Of a DNA stretch of 64,000 bases, positions 52,695 to 60,159 are shown piece by piece. Source of the DNA: Leptotrichia sp. HSP-536 (GTDB lineage: Bacteria > Fusobacteriota > Fusobacteriia > Fusobacteriales > Leptotrichiaceae). The number at the start of each line of letters is the position of its first letter. Position 1 is the stretch's first letter. Made by a program: the position numbers and the translations under genes. The notes below the pieces were generated by a model. That model saw only the letters and a list, made by a program, of their open reading frames with translations, had not been told where the DNA came from and ran no database searches. Where the stretch lies: the NCBI RefSeq assembly GCF_041199985.1, contig NZ_CP165647.1, positions 1,736,001 through 1,800,000 of the forward strand, written 5' to 3'.

Positions 52695-53156
52695 TTAAAG
52701 CTCATTTAATGGTACTTTAAAAACAAGTTTTTTTATTTTCTTTGATTCCTTCACTTTTAATCCTGGCATATGCACATCATTTGGGTACAAAATTAAAACA
52801 TCTCTCTCTTTTAATAGAACATTAAATAAAACATTACCTGAGTAAATAACTAAATCTTTTTCTTCTTCTGTTTTCTCAACTTTCATATTATTTGAAGTAT
52901 TAAACGCTACATATTCTTCCCCACAAAGCATTATTTGCACATCCAGATTTTTTAAATGAGTTTCCATAATTTTATCTTCTTCTGTTCCTGTTTCGTAAGT
53001 ATTTACGTGCATTTTTATCCCCAGCACAATATCATACGCTCCGCCATCAAATTTTTTTAGTTCCTCCAAATTTTCATTTGTATATTCAATGCATTCCTGA
53101 ACTTTTTTAGCAACATTTTTATTTTGCAAAGTATCTTTTAAATTCGTATATATCAT
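52695..53156 (-). CDS. yiaL: YhcH/YjgK/YiaL family protein
   Basis: 153 residues, beta-barrel cupin-like family. The motifs IVLGIKMHVNTYETG, LDVQIMLCGEEYVAF and LYPNDVHMPGLKV with metal-ligand-like His residues are typical. In E. coli yiaL lies in the yiaK-S operon with lyxK; relatives are proposed sugar isomerases/anomerases (for example in sialic acid loci). The ATG at 53156 follows TTGGAGG; the longer frame to 53195 spans the promoter -10 and is rejected. First gene of the operon. Confidence 0.87.
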   Translation of the reverse strand: MIYTNLKDTLQNKNVAKKVQECIEYTNENLEELKKFDGGAYDIVLGIKMHVNTYETGTEEDKIMETHLKNLDVQIMLCGEEYVAFNTSNNMKVEKTEEEKDLVIYSGNVLFNVLLKERDVLILYPNDVHMPGLKVKESKKIKKLVFKVPLNEL

Positions 53157-53183
53157 TTTGACCTCCAAACATTTTTCTATTAA

Positions 53184-53211
53184 AGTATAACTCATTTTTC
53201 CTATTTGTCAA
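53184..53211 (-). promoter_or_regulatory. promoter of the yiaL-lyxK operon
   Basis: Minus strand TTGACA, 16-bp spacer, TATACT, ending about 28 bases before the yiaL start. No catabolite-repression site was recognised. Confidence 0.75.
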
Positions 53212-53463
53212 GATTTAAAAAATGAAATTATAACAATATTTATATTTGATTTTTTCATCTTTTCTTTTACCAATAATTTAGCAATAAATGCAATTTTATC
53301 ACTCAAAATTTCAATTTATTAAAATTATATTAATAATGATAATTTCTAATTTTGTAAAAGATATTAGTGTATCATTTTTACTTTATTTTTTTATGTTTTA
53401 AGTGTTGCACTTAATTATAAATCACTTCATATTTTAAATTATAAAAAAATTATTAAAAAATAT

Positions 53464-53492
53464 TTGACTTTTTTAAATTTATGAGGTATATA
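53464..53492 (+). promoter_or_regulatory. promoter of adhP
   Basis: TTGACT, 17-bp spacer, TATATA. The Rex-type palindrome begins 3 bases after the -10 and covers the start point. The stretch 53222-53463 upstream is AT-rich without other recognisable signals. Confidence 0.7.
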
Positions 53493-53494
53493 TT

Positions 53495-53520
53495 ATTATG
53501 TGAACAGTTATTCACATAAT
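53495..53520 (+). promoter_or_regulatory. Rex-type operator of adhP
   Basis: A perfect 26-bp palindrome: ATTATGTGAA, 6-base centre CAGTTA, TTCACATAAT. The core TGTGAAnnnnnnTTCACA matches the Rex (NADH/NAD+ sensing repressor) consensus. It overlaps the predicted transcription start, so binding would block it. Alcohol dehydrogenases are classic Rex targets. CRP/FNR sites have different half-sites and spacing. Confidence 0.82.
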
Positions 53521-53555
53521 TAAATTTATAAATTAAACTATAGGAAGGAAATAAT

Positions 53556-54599
53556 ATAATAAAAGCAGTAGTAGTTAATCAAGAAGGAACTGGTATTGAA
53601 GTTGTAGAAAAAGAATTAAGAGGGTTAAAAGCGGGAGAAGCGTTAGTTGATGTGGAATATTGCGGTGTTTGCCATACTGATTTGCACGTAGCTCAGGGGG
53701 ATTTTGGAAAAGTTCCCGGAAGAGTTTTGGGACATGAAGGAATTGGAATTGTAAGAGAAGTTGCAGACGGTGTAACATCTTTGAAACCTGGAGATAGAGT
53801 AAGTATTGCTTGGTTCTTTGAAGGATGCGGAAGATGTGAATACTGTATCAATGGACAAGAAACTTTGTGTAGAGATGTAATAAATGCAGGATATTCTGCT
53901 GATGGAGAAATGGCTGAACAATGTATCGTTACAGCTGATTATGCAGTAAAAGTTCCAGAAGGATTGGATCCAGCTCAAGCCAGCAGTATCACTTGTGCAG
54001 GAGTTACAACTTATAAGGCAATAAAAGTTGGAAAACCTCAACCAGGACAATGGGTAGTAATTTACGGTGCTGGAGGATTAGGAAACTTGGCAGTTCAATA
54101 TGCTAAAAAAGTATTTAATACTCATGTAATCGCTGTTGATATAAACGACGATAAGTTAGCACTTGCTAAAGAAGTTGGAGCTGACTATATAATAAATGGT
54201 GCAAAAGAAGATCCTGTTGCAAAAATTAAGGAATTAAGTGGGCTTGGAGCTCATATTGCTGTAGTTACTGCTGTATCAAAAGTTGCATTTAATCAAGGTA
54301 TTGATTCAGTAAGAGCCGCTGGAAAAGTTGTTGCAGTTGGACTTCCATCAGGAACTATGGACTTGCCAATCGTAAAAACAGTACTAGACGGAATTGAAGT
54401 AATCGGATCACTTGTTGGAACAAGGGAAGACTTAAGAGAAGCATTCCAATTTGGAGCAGAAGGATTGATTGTGCCAGTAGTTCAAACAAGAAATATCGAC
54501 GAAGCTCCTGAAATTTTTAAAGAAATGGAAGAAGGAACAATTCAAGGACGTATGGTTATTGATATGAAACATTCTTGTGGATGTGGACACAAACATTAA
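53556..54599 (+). CDS. adhP: zinc alcohol dehydrogenase AdhP, non-canonical start
   Basis: 347 residues if started at ATA 53556. Zn ligands are in VEYCGVCHTDLH and GHEGIG; structural Cys cluster CGRCEYCINGQETLC; NAD site YGAGGLGNLAVQYAK. The product converts acetaldehyde/ethanol with NAD(H). The conserved N-terminus KAVVVNQEGTGIEVVEKEL is encoded upstream of the first GTG (53652), but no ATG, GTG or TTG exists between the in-frame stop at 53541 and 53652. AGGAAGG stands 7 bases before ATA ATA AAA, so AUA initiation, or a lost start, is implied. The C-terminus ends HSCGCGHKH, a possible metal-binding tail. Confidence 0.88.
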   Translation: MIKAVVVNQEGTGIEVVEKELRGLKAGEALVDVEYCGVCHTDLHVAQGDFGKVPGRVLGHEGIGIVREVADGVTSLKPGDRVSIAWFFEGCGRCEYCINGQETLCRDVINAGYSADGEMAEQCIVTADYAVKVPEGLDPAQASSITCAGVTTYKAIKVGKPQPGQWVVIYGAGGLGNLAVQYAKKVFNTHVIAVDINDDKLALAKEVGADYIINGAKEDPVAKIKELSGLGAHIAVVTAVSKVAFNQGIDSVRAAGKVVAVGLPSGTMDLPIVKTVLDGIEVIGSLVGTREDLREAFQFGAEGLIVPVVQTRNIDEAPEIFKEMEEGTIQGRMVIDMKHSCGCGHKH

Positions 54600-54632
54600 T
54601 TCATTTAAATTCATCTAAATAAACAAAAAAAT

Positions 54633-54665
54633 GTAATTAACTTAATTGTTAGTTATATTTTTTTT
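54633..54665 (+). terminator. terminator downstream of adhP
   Basis: GTAATTAAC/GTTAGTTAT stem (two G-T pairs), 6-base loop, then A and eight T, 34 bases after the adhP stop. Confidence 0.78.
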
Positions 54666-54710
54666 AAAAGATATATTATATCAAGACCTATTTATTTCAT
54701 TTAAAAAAAT

Positions 54711-55208
54711 TTAAAATCTCAATCTCATTTCATACCAGACAGCACCGCCGTGAGTTGACTCCGAAACTCCTTCACTTTCAAAACCAAATTTTGAATAATA
54801 CGGAACAAGTTTATCTTTACAAGTCAGAACAACCCCTTTTCTGCCGTTGCTTTTTGCCTCAAATATAAGCTCATTGATTAATTTTTCAGCATATCCTCTT
54901 CTTCTGTATTCAGGCAATGTATTTACTCCAAAAATCATTTGCCAATTTCCTTTTTCGTTATGTAAATTAGGATTTTCATACATCTCATCTTCCAAATTAG
55001 GACTATCTGTCACCATTCCATTCACAAAACTCACAATTTTTTTATTTCCATCTTTCCCTTTTTCTTCAAGAATCCAGAAATAATCACGATAAACAGCTAA
55101 TCTTCCTTCAAAAGATTTCCTAGTTGCAGCTTCACTTGCTGGAAAACATTCTGCTTCTATTGCTGTTATTTCGTCTAAATCGTTCATTTTTGCTTTTCTA
55201 ATATTCAT
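54711..55208 (-). CDS. GNAT family N-acetyltransferase
   Basis: 165 residues. N-terminal IRKAKMNDLDEITAIEAECFPASEAA, acetyl-CoA loop GVNTLPEYRRRGYAEKLINELIFEAK and C-terminal VPYYSKFGFESEGVSESTHGGAVWYEM are typical of the arylalkylamine-acetyltransferase-like group. Substrate unknown. Divides adhP from a secreted protein gene. Confidence 0.88.
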   Translation of the reverse strand: MNIRKAKMNDLDEITAIEAECFPASEAATRKSFEGRLAVYRDYFWILEEKGKDGNKKIVSFVNGMVTDSPNLEDEMYENPNLHNEKGNWQMIFGVNTLPEYRRRGYAEKLINELIFEAKSNGRKGVVLTCKDKLVPYYSKFGFESEGVSESTHGGAVWYEMRLRF

Positions 55209-55292
55209 AATTTATTTTCCCTTCAACTTTTTGTTATTAAATTATATCATTTCAGAAAACACAAATCTAGTTATTAATCTATCATTTTTCGA

Positions 55293-55892
55293 TTAATAGG
55301 ACACCTGTCTATCATTTATAAAGATTCTTGGATTTGCTGAACTAAACAAGGGGTAACCCTTATTATTCAATCTTGCATCGTACACTGCTATTTTTTGCAC
55401 ATTAATTTCATTTTTCCAAATATATTTTGCTAATTTGTCGTCTAAATAGATTTTTCTTCCAGAAACTTTTCTTTTATATTCATTTTCTCTCTTTTCATAA
55501 CACTCTTCCACTCCTGAACCAATTTCATACACAGGAAATTTAGCGTATCCATAAAATGTTCTAAATCCTATTATTGACAAAAAATCTCTTGAATTTATCG
55601 TACATTCATAGTAAAAAGTTTTACTCGTTGAACTTTCAAAACTTCTATATAAACTTTCCGAATATGCTTTTTCATCATTCATTTTTTCTATTAATCTGTA
55701 TTCTCTTTTATCTTTCGGATTTATCACTTTTCCATCTACAATATTTTCATCTTTTGAGCTTGAACTCGAACTTGAGTAACTGTTACCACCTATAAAAGCA
55801 TCTCTTAATTTAGACCAAAAATCGGCTTTCACTTGTTGTGTTATTACTGCAAATACCAATAGAACCAGTAAAAAAACTTTTTTTCTTTTCAT
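55293..55892 (-). CDS. secreted protein of unknown function
   Basis: 199 residues: signal peptide (MKRKKVFLLVLLVFAVITQQVKA), a Ser-rich stretch at about 40-46, then a Tyr/Lys/Arg-rich domain with two or three Cys (FYYECTINSRDFLSIIGFRTFYGYAKFPVYEIGSGVEECYEKRENEY). No family recognised. It starts 42 bases after the autotransporter stop and may be co-transcribed with it. Confidence 0.7.
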   Translation of the reverse strand: MKRKKVFLLVLLVFAVITQQVKADFWSKLRDAFIGGNSYSSSSSSSKDENIVDGKVINPKDKREYRLIEKMNDEKAYSESLYRSFESSTSKTFYYECTINSRDFLSIIGFRTFYGYAKFPVYEIGSGVEECYEKRENEYKRKVSGRKIYLDDKLAKYIWKNEINVQKIAVYDARLNNKGYPLFSSANPRIFINDRQVSY

Positions 55893-55933
55893 AAAAAATC
55901 ATCTCCTAAAATTTCTTGCTTCTTTACAAAATG

Positions 55934-58558
55934 TTAAAAATTTACTCTAACTCCTGTAGTAAACACATTATTTCTTACTTTTTTATCAACTTTTCCATCA
56001 TAATTCAAGTACCATGCAAAATTTGGCGTAACTTCATTTAAAACTCCAGCTCCTACCCAAGTCTGATTTTTTGAAAGTCCGATTCCTTTCACTTTAAATT
56101 TTGCATTTGGCAATCCCGAATATGACGCTTCAAAACTTAAATCTTCGTTATTTAATGCTCTTTGATGAGTTACATATCCTTGCACTGTAGCTTTTGAGCC
56201 ATTTTTAAAGTTAAAACTTTGGCTAGCTCTAATTCCAGCAAGCCCACTTGTCTGATTATAAGTTTTTTTGTCCGCTTTTAATCCAAATTGACTATTTTCT
56301 TCATTAAATGCATCTCTTTGAACTGTATCGTGCGAAATTCCAACAAATGGCGTAAATACAAAATCTCCTTTTTTAACATCATAGCCTGTTTCCAAATATC
56401 CTGAAATTACTTTATCATTATGCTTAATTTTAGCTCTTGAAACATCAGTTGAAGATAAAATAATATCTCTTTCAACTTTACTGTCTACAAATCCAAGTCC
56501 AACTCTTCCTTGCGCATACAACGGATTATTGTTATTTCCGACTCTTCCATAAAGCGAAATTCCAAAATTGCCTGAATCTGACTCTCCACCGTGTCTATTA
56601 AATTTTACATTTGCATTTGAATAGGACAAAGCTGTTCCTAAAATCAGATTTTCTCCAAATTTCTTATCAATTCCGACTTCCCCCCCATAAACTTTAGTCT
56701 TTCCTTCGGCATACCCGTCTTGTTTCAACTTTCCACTTGCGCCAATGCCAGAAATCCACAATCCGAACTTATCTCCAACATTGTCAAGTGTCCCAAGCAT
56801 TACAAGTCTATTCGACAAATCCTTATTTACAGTTTGCGACTGCTGAAATGTCAAAGCTTGAGCCGAAGCATAAATTTGCCCTGATAAACTGTCGAGTGCA
56901 CTTGAACTCGAAGATAACGAATTTTTTTGCAGTTTTGCCGCACTTAAAGCAAACTTAGAAATATCTGCATTTCCTTCTTCAATTTTCTTATCCAGTTCCT
57001 TAAAGGATACTTCCACATTTTTAGCTGTGTTTTTTTGCATTTCATCACTATCACTTAAATTATTAACGTAGTCTTCCACATTTTTTCTGCTAATTGTAGC
57101 TTTAATTGAATTTTCAGTATTTTCCACTTTTCCATTAATCAGTTCATCTGTTTCCACTTTTTCAAATTTTCCTTCTATTCCTTTTTCAGCTTCAATAACT
57201 GTCGCTGTTGTTGGCTCTGCTGTAACATAATTATTATTCAGGACTCTCAAAGTGCTGCCCAAAGCCTGATTTCTCTCTCTTCCATCGATTTTTACAGTTC
57301 CCTTTACTATCAATTTCGTTCCAATTTCAGCTTCTGTTACCGAACCGTATTCTGCTGTGTAATTTCCTTCTATAATAGCACCTTTTCCAACATTTTTAAG
57401 TATTCCTTTATTAATTACATCTTTTCCTATTTTTGTATTTGAATTTGTTATTAATGTTCCAGCACTTCCTATTTTAATACCAGATGAATGGCGTCCTCTA
57501 ATATCAAGTATTCCTCCATTAATCTCTGTATTCTGCCAAGAATAAAAACCAGTATCACCTTTTAAAATTAATTTTCCAGCTCCTTCTTTTTCTAATTTAC
57601 CACCTCGAATATAATTACTAAACTCCCAAGTTTTAGAAGCAGGAACCACAATTTTATCATTTATATAAACTGGACCTCCCAATGCTTTTGCACCATTTAA
57701 TAATCCTATTCCAAATATATCATCCGTACCCAATGCTCCAATGTCAGTAGCTGTTGAAAGTATTATTTGCCTAATCATCTCCATTTTCATTCCAGGAAAT
57801 TTTTCATACAATTGCCCTGCAACTGTTGCAACATTTTCTGCCGCTTTAGCCGATGTGCCATCCTCACTTACCGCTGTTATTGTCCAAGATTTCGCCACTC
57901 CCGCATTTGAAAGCGGTTCCAGATCCTTCCATTCCAATCCTGTCGTTCCTGGTTTATTGGCAAGTGCAACAACATTTATCCAGGATTTTTCTAAACTATT
58001 TTCAAAATATGGCAATCCTCCCTGAAGCGATGGATTCTTGTTCCCCTTAGCATCACCTGCTGGCCAAATATATAAATTATCTCCTGCATATGAATTTACC
58101 CTTGCAATGTATTCATCCATTAACTCTGCGCCGATTGCCGCTCTATAGCTGTTTGAATCAGCTAAATCTGAACTAAAATCTGTAACTTGCTGTGTTGTCC
58201 CGAAATTATGCACAAATATTTTTCTGCTCATAGGAACTCCCGCTGACACCTCATAATCCTGTTTTGTTATTGGAGTTCCAGCTGTACTTGGAATTTTTTT
58301 CACTGCATCTGATGTTATAGAATTATTTATTCTGTTGGGATTTTCAGGCAAATACTGAAAATACTTTTCTCTAATTACAATAGCATTGTCGTAATAAACA
58401 TCATTAACTCCTATTACTGGTTCTGATGGTGTTAATGGAATCGGTGTTGACGGTGTCGGTGATGCTGATGCCCCGCCTGATTTTGAGCCGCCACTTCCAC
58501 AGCTTAATAAAATCAATAGTAAAGCATAGACATACATATTTTTGAGGTTTCTTTTCAT
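55934..58558 (-). CDS. autotransporter with degenerate subtilisin-like domain
   Basis: 874 residues. Lipobox LLSC (Cys20), Pro/Ser/Thr-rich spacer, then an S8-like remnant to about residue 295. The Ser motif is GTSAKAAENVATVAG (Ser236) followed by the family landmark IRQIILSTATDIGA...GIGLLNGAKALGG; the motifs with catalytic Asp and His are missing, and the oxyanion Asn is Asp in IWPAGDAKG. A beta-helix-like passenger (GGKLEKEGAGKLILKGDTGFYSW) and a C-terminal 12-strand barrel (about 600-874, ending TGVRVNF) follow. The ATG at 58558 follows CAGGAG. Probably a surface protein without protease activity. Confidence 0.88.
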   Translation of the reverse strand: MKRNLKNMYVYALLLILLSCGSGGSKSGGASASPTPSTPIPLTPSEPVIGVNDVYYDNAIVIREKYFQYLPENPNRINNSITSDAVKKIPSTAGTPITKQDYEVSAGVPMSRKIFVHNFGTTQQVTDFSSDLADSNSYRAAIGAELMDEYIARVNSYAGDNLYIWPAGDAKGNKNPSLQGGLPYFENSLEKSWINVVALANKPGTTGLEWKDLEPLSNAGVAKSWTITAVSEDGTSAKAAENVATVAGQLYEKFPGMKMEMIRQIILSTATDIGALGTDDIFGIGLLNGAKALGGPVYINDKIVVPASKTWEFSNYIRGGKLEKEGAGKLILKGDTGFYSWQNTEINGGILDIRGRHSSGIKIGSAGTLITNSNTKIGKDVINKGILKNVGKGAIIEGNYTAEYGSVTEAEIGTKLIVKGTVKIDGRERNQALGSTLRVLNNNYVTAEPTTATVIEAEKGIEGKFEKVETDELINGKVENTENSIKATISRKNVEDYVNNLSDSDEMQKNTAKNVEVSFKELDKKIEEGNADISKFALSAAKLQKNSLSSSSSALDSLSGQIYASAQALTFQQSQTVNKDLSNRLVMLGTLDNVGDKFGLWISGIGASGKLKQDGYAEGKTKVYGGEVGIDKKFGENLILGTALSYSNANVKFNRHGGESDSGNFGISLYGRVGNNNNPLYAQGRVGLGFVDSKVERDIILSSTDVSRAKIKHNDKVISGYLETGYDVKKGDFVFTPFVGISHDTVQRDAFNEENSQFGLKADKKTYNQTSGLAGIRASQSFNFKNGSKATVQGYVTHQRALNNEDLSFEASYSGLPNAKFKVKGIGLSKNQTWVGAGVLNEVTPNFAWYLNYDGKVDKKVRNNVFTTGVRVNF

Positions 58559-58747
58559 TTTGACCAACTCCTGTTATAATTTGATTTGACATTGATTTGA
58601 TTTAATTCAATTATAATACTTTAACATTAAAGAAAAATGAGAAAACTTAATTAACTCCTTAATTTAAACAATATTATTACTCTTAAAGTAATTTTTTTAT
58701 ATCTTATTCATAACAAATCAGACTCAATGATTAAGGTTATTTTCATA
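58559..58747. other. autotransporter upstream region
   Basis: AT-rich, gene-free DNA. A TATAAT lies at about 58605-58612 on the minus strand upstream of the autotransporter, but no convincing -35 accompanies it. Repeated TTTGATTTGA blocks (58575-58600) are visible. Nothing else is recognised. Confidence 0.4.
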
Positions 58748-58775
58748 AAAACTTAAAAAGTCTATTCTAAGAAAT
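58748..58775. repeat. 28-bp target-site duplication, left copy (insertion sequence copy 2)
   Basis: AAAACTTAAAAAGTCTATTC followed by TAAGAAAT is identical to 59864-59891 beyond the other end of the element. Confidence 0.92.
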
Positions 58776-58816
58776 GTTGTGAGATAATACATATGTGACA
58801 AGAATATACAAAAAAA

Positions 58817-58871
58817 GAAAGGTTTCTGATATAATGTAAGCCTACCAAACCACATTAAGGAGAAACCTTTC
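58817..58871 (+). promoter_or_regulatory. internal IS promoter and RBS-blocking hairpin
   Basis: GAAAGGTTTCT (58817-58827) and AGAAACCTTTC (58861-58871) form a perfect 11-bp stem that abuts the ATG at 58874 and overlaps the AAGGAG site (58857-58862). A TATAAT (58830-58835) lies in the loop. Transcripts starting there lack the 5' arm, while read-through RNA from outside carries it and would hide the start. The same arrangement is kept in copy 1. Confidence 0.7.
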
Positions 58872-58873
58872 AT

Positions 58874-59794
58874 ATGAGTAGTATATCAGAAATATACCGT
58901 GTTCGTCAACGGGCAATTGAGTATGCAATAAAACATAATAATAATTCAAAGGCAGCAGTAAGGTATAAAACATCACGTCAGCAGATAAAACGTTGGAGAG
59001 ATAGATACGACGGCACAGTCCAATCTCTTCTTCCAAAAAGTAGAAGACCTAAAAGCCATCCAAACCAGCACACGCAGGAAGAAATCGAGTTGGTTATGAA
59101 AAAATACAGGAAATTTGGTTATGAAGGGCTGGCAGAAGTTTATGTCAAAGCGAGAAAGGAAGGCTACAGTCGTACATACGATTCAATGTGCAAGATAGTA
59201 AGGAAAATGAAGGGCAATGTCAAAGAAAAGCTTAAAAAGCTACATAAAAGAAAAAAGAAGGCTGAACAGGCGAAGTACCCTGGGGAAAGAGTACAGATAG
59301 ACATAAAATATGTTCCAGAAGAATGCATACAGTTTGGTACACATGATCAGAAGTATTATCAAATAACGGCATTAGATGAATATACAAGAAAAAGAGTATT
59401 AAGGATAGCAGATGAGAAAAGTACCTATCAGACCGCAAAGTTTCTAGAGAACTTGGAAAAGGAGCTGGGATTTGGCATAAAGAAAGTTCAGACAGACAAT
59501 GGGAAAGAGTTCACAAATTCTGAAAGTGATAAGAAAACGTTGTTTGAGTTAAAACTGGAGGAGAAGGGGATAGAGTACGGGACAACTCGTCCATATTCGC
59601 CATGGGAGAATGGAAAAGTGGAAAGAAGCCACAGGCTTGACAGCAAGTACTATGCAGACAAGAAATTTAAAAGCAAGGAAGAACTGTTAAGAGCAATAAA
59701 GAAATACAATACAAGATACAACAACATATCAAGAAAAGTATTAGGCTTTAAGAGTCCAAATGAAGTATTAAAAGAGTACAAGGAAAATCAGTAG
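58874..59794 (+). CDS. IS transposase, DDE/retroviral integrase type
   Basis: 306 residues. N-terminal helix-turn-helix (AAVRYKTSRQQIKRWRDRYDG), a second DNA-binding region (HPNQHTQEEIELVMKKYRKFGYEGLAEVY), then the rve catalytic core with Asp in VQIDIKYVPEEC, Asp in KVQTDNGKEF and Glu in WENGKVERSHR, the DD(35)E arrangement. All catalytic residues are present, so the protein is probably active. Confidence 0.92.
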   Translation: MSSISEIYRVRQRAIEYAIKHNNNSKAAVRYKTSRQQIKRWRDRYDGTVQSLLPKSRRPKSHPNQHTQEEIELVMKKYRKFGYEGLAEVYVKARKEGYSRTYDSMCKIVRKMKGNVKEKLKKLHKRKKKAEQAKYPGERVQIDIKYVPEECIQFGTHDQKYYQITALDEYTRKRVLRIADEKSTYQTAKFLENLEKELGFGIKKVQTDNGKEFTNSESDKKTLFELKLEEKGIEYGTTRPYSPWENGKVERSHRLDSKYYADKKFKSKEELLRAIKKYNTRYNNISRKVLGFKSPNEVLKEYKENQ

Positions 59795-59863
59795 GTTAAA
59801 GATACATTAGGAAAGAAATATTTTTTTATATATATTTTTGTAACAAATGTTTGACATCTATAC

Positions 59864-59891
59864 AAAACTTAAAAAGTCTATTCTAAGAAAT
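59864..59891. repeat. 28-bp target-site duplication, right copy (insertion sequence copy 2)
   Basis: Identical to 58748-58775. The stretch between it and the mgtE gene (59892-60159) holds a possible leader frame at 60020 and no recognised riboswitch. Confidence 0.92.
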
Positions 59892-60019
59892 TTATTGACA
59901 ATAACTGCTTTGTCTGATAAAATTTTATAGGCATAAAATTGTTTTTTAGTTAGGTATCTTTGGCTTTGAACTAAAATTTTAAATTTATGCTAATTTTGTA
60001 TTTTGTGGAGGTGGATGTT

Positions 60020-60085
60020 TTGAACGAGGAAGTCCCGAGTAAGAAACTGAAAAATTTGGATTTTACAAATATATGCAATGGATAA
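60020..60085 (+). CDS. possible leader peptide upstream of mgtE
   Basis: A 21-codon frame from TTG, starting MNEEVPSKK, with GGAGG 8 bases upstream, ending TAA 74 bases before mgtE. The early acidic and Pro residues resemble the ribosome-destabilising start of Mg2+-sensing leader peptides such as E. coli MgtL, but there is no sequence homology. Downstream CTTCTTTT could pair with the mgtE RBS (AAGAGGAAGGAG). Speculative. Confidence 0.3.
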   Translation: MNEEVPSKKLKNLDFTNICNG

Positions 60086-60159
60086 GGGGAATTTCTTTGT
60101 TGCTGTCATTCTTCTTTTGAAATTGCAAAAATAAAAAAGAAAAGAGGAAGGAGATAACA

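Larger units (their letters stand above)
58776..59863 (+). mobile_element. insertion sequence copy 2, apparently intact (IS1202-like)
   Basis: 1,088 bp with imperfect 27-bp terminal inverted repeats (left GTTGTGAGATAATACATATG..., right complement GTATAGATGTCAAACATTTG...; 18 of 27 positions match). One intact transposase gene. A 28-bp direct repeat flanks it. IS3 and IS481 members normally make 3-15-bp duplications; a 24-29-bp duplication is the hallmark I know from the IS1202 group, so this placement is inferred. Copy 1 at 31017-32103 shares both ends. Confidence 0.9.

Noticed and set aside
53652..54599. adhP starting at GTG 53652
   Set aside because: This would delete about 32 conserved residues and has no RBS. 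Conserved sequence and RBS point to 53556/53559.
58748..58775. The 28-bp target duplication resembles a dif site (28 bp; complement left arm ATTTCTTAGAA close to ACTTCCTAGAA of B. subtilis dif)
   Set aside because: Left arm matches 9 of 11, but the right arm matches only about 5 of 11, and the target of copy 1 (30992-31016) has no dif character. Chance similarity in AT-rich DNA is more likely.
59892..60159. M-box (Mg2+) riboswitch upstream of mgtE
   Set aside because: The conserved M-box blocks were not found by eye. Only the short leader frame is retained as a possibility.
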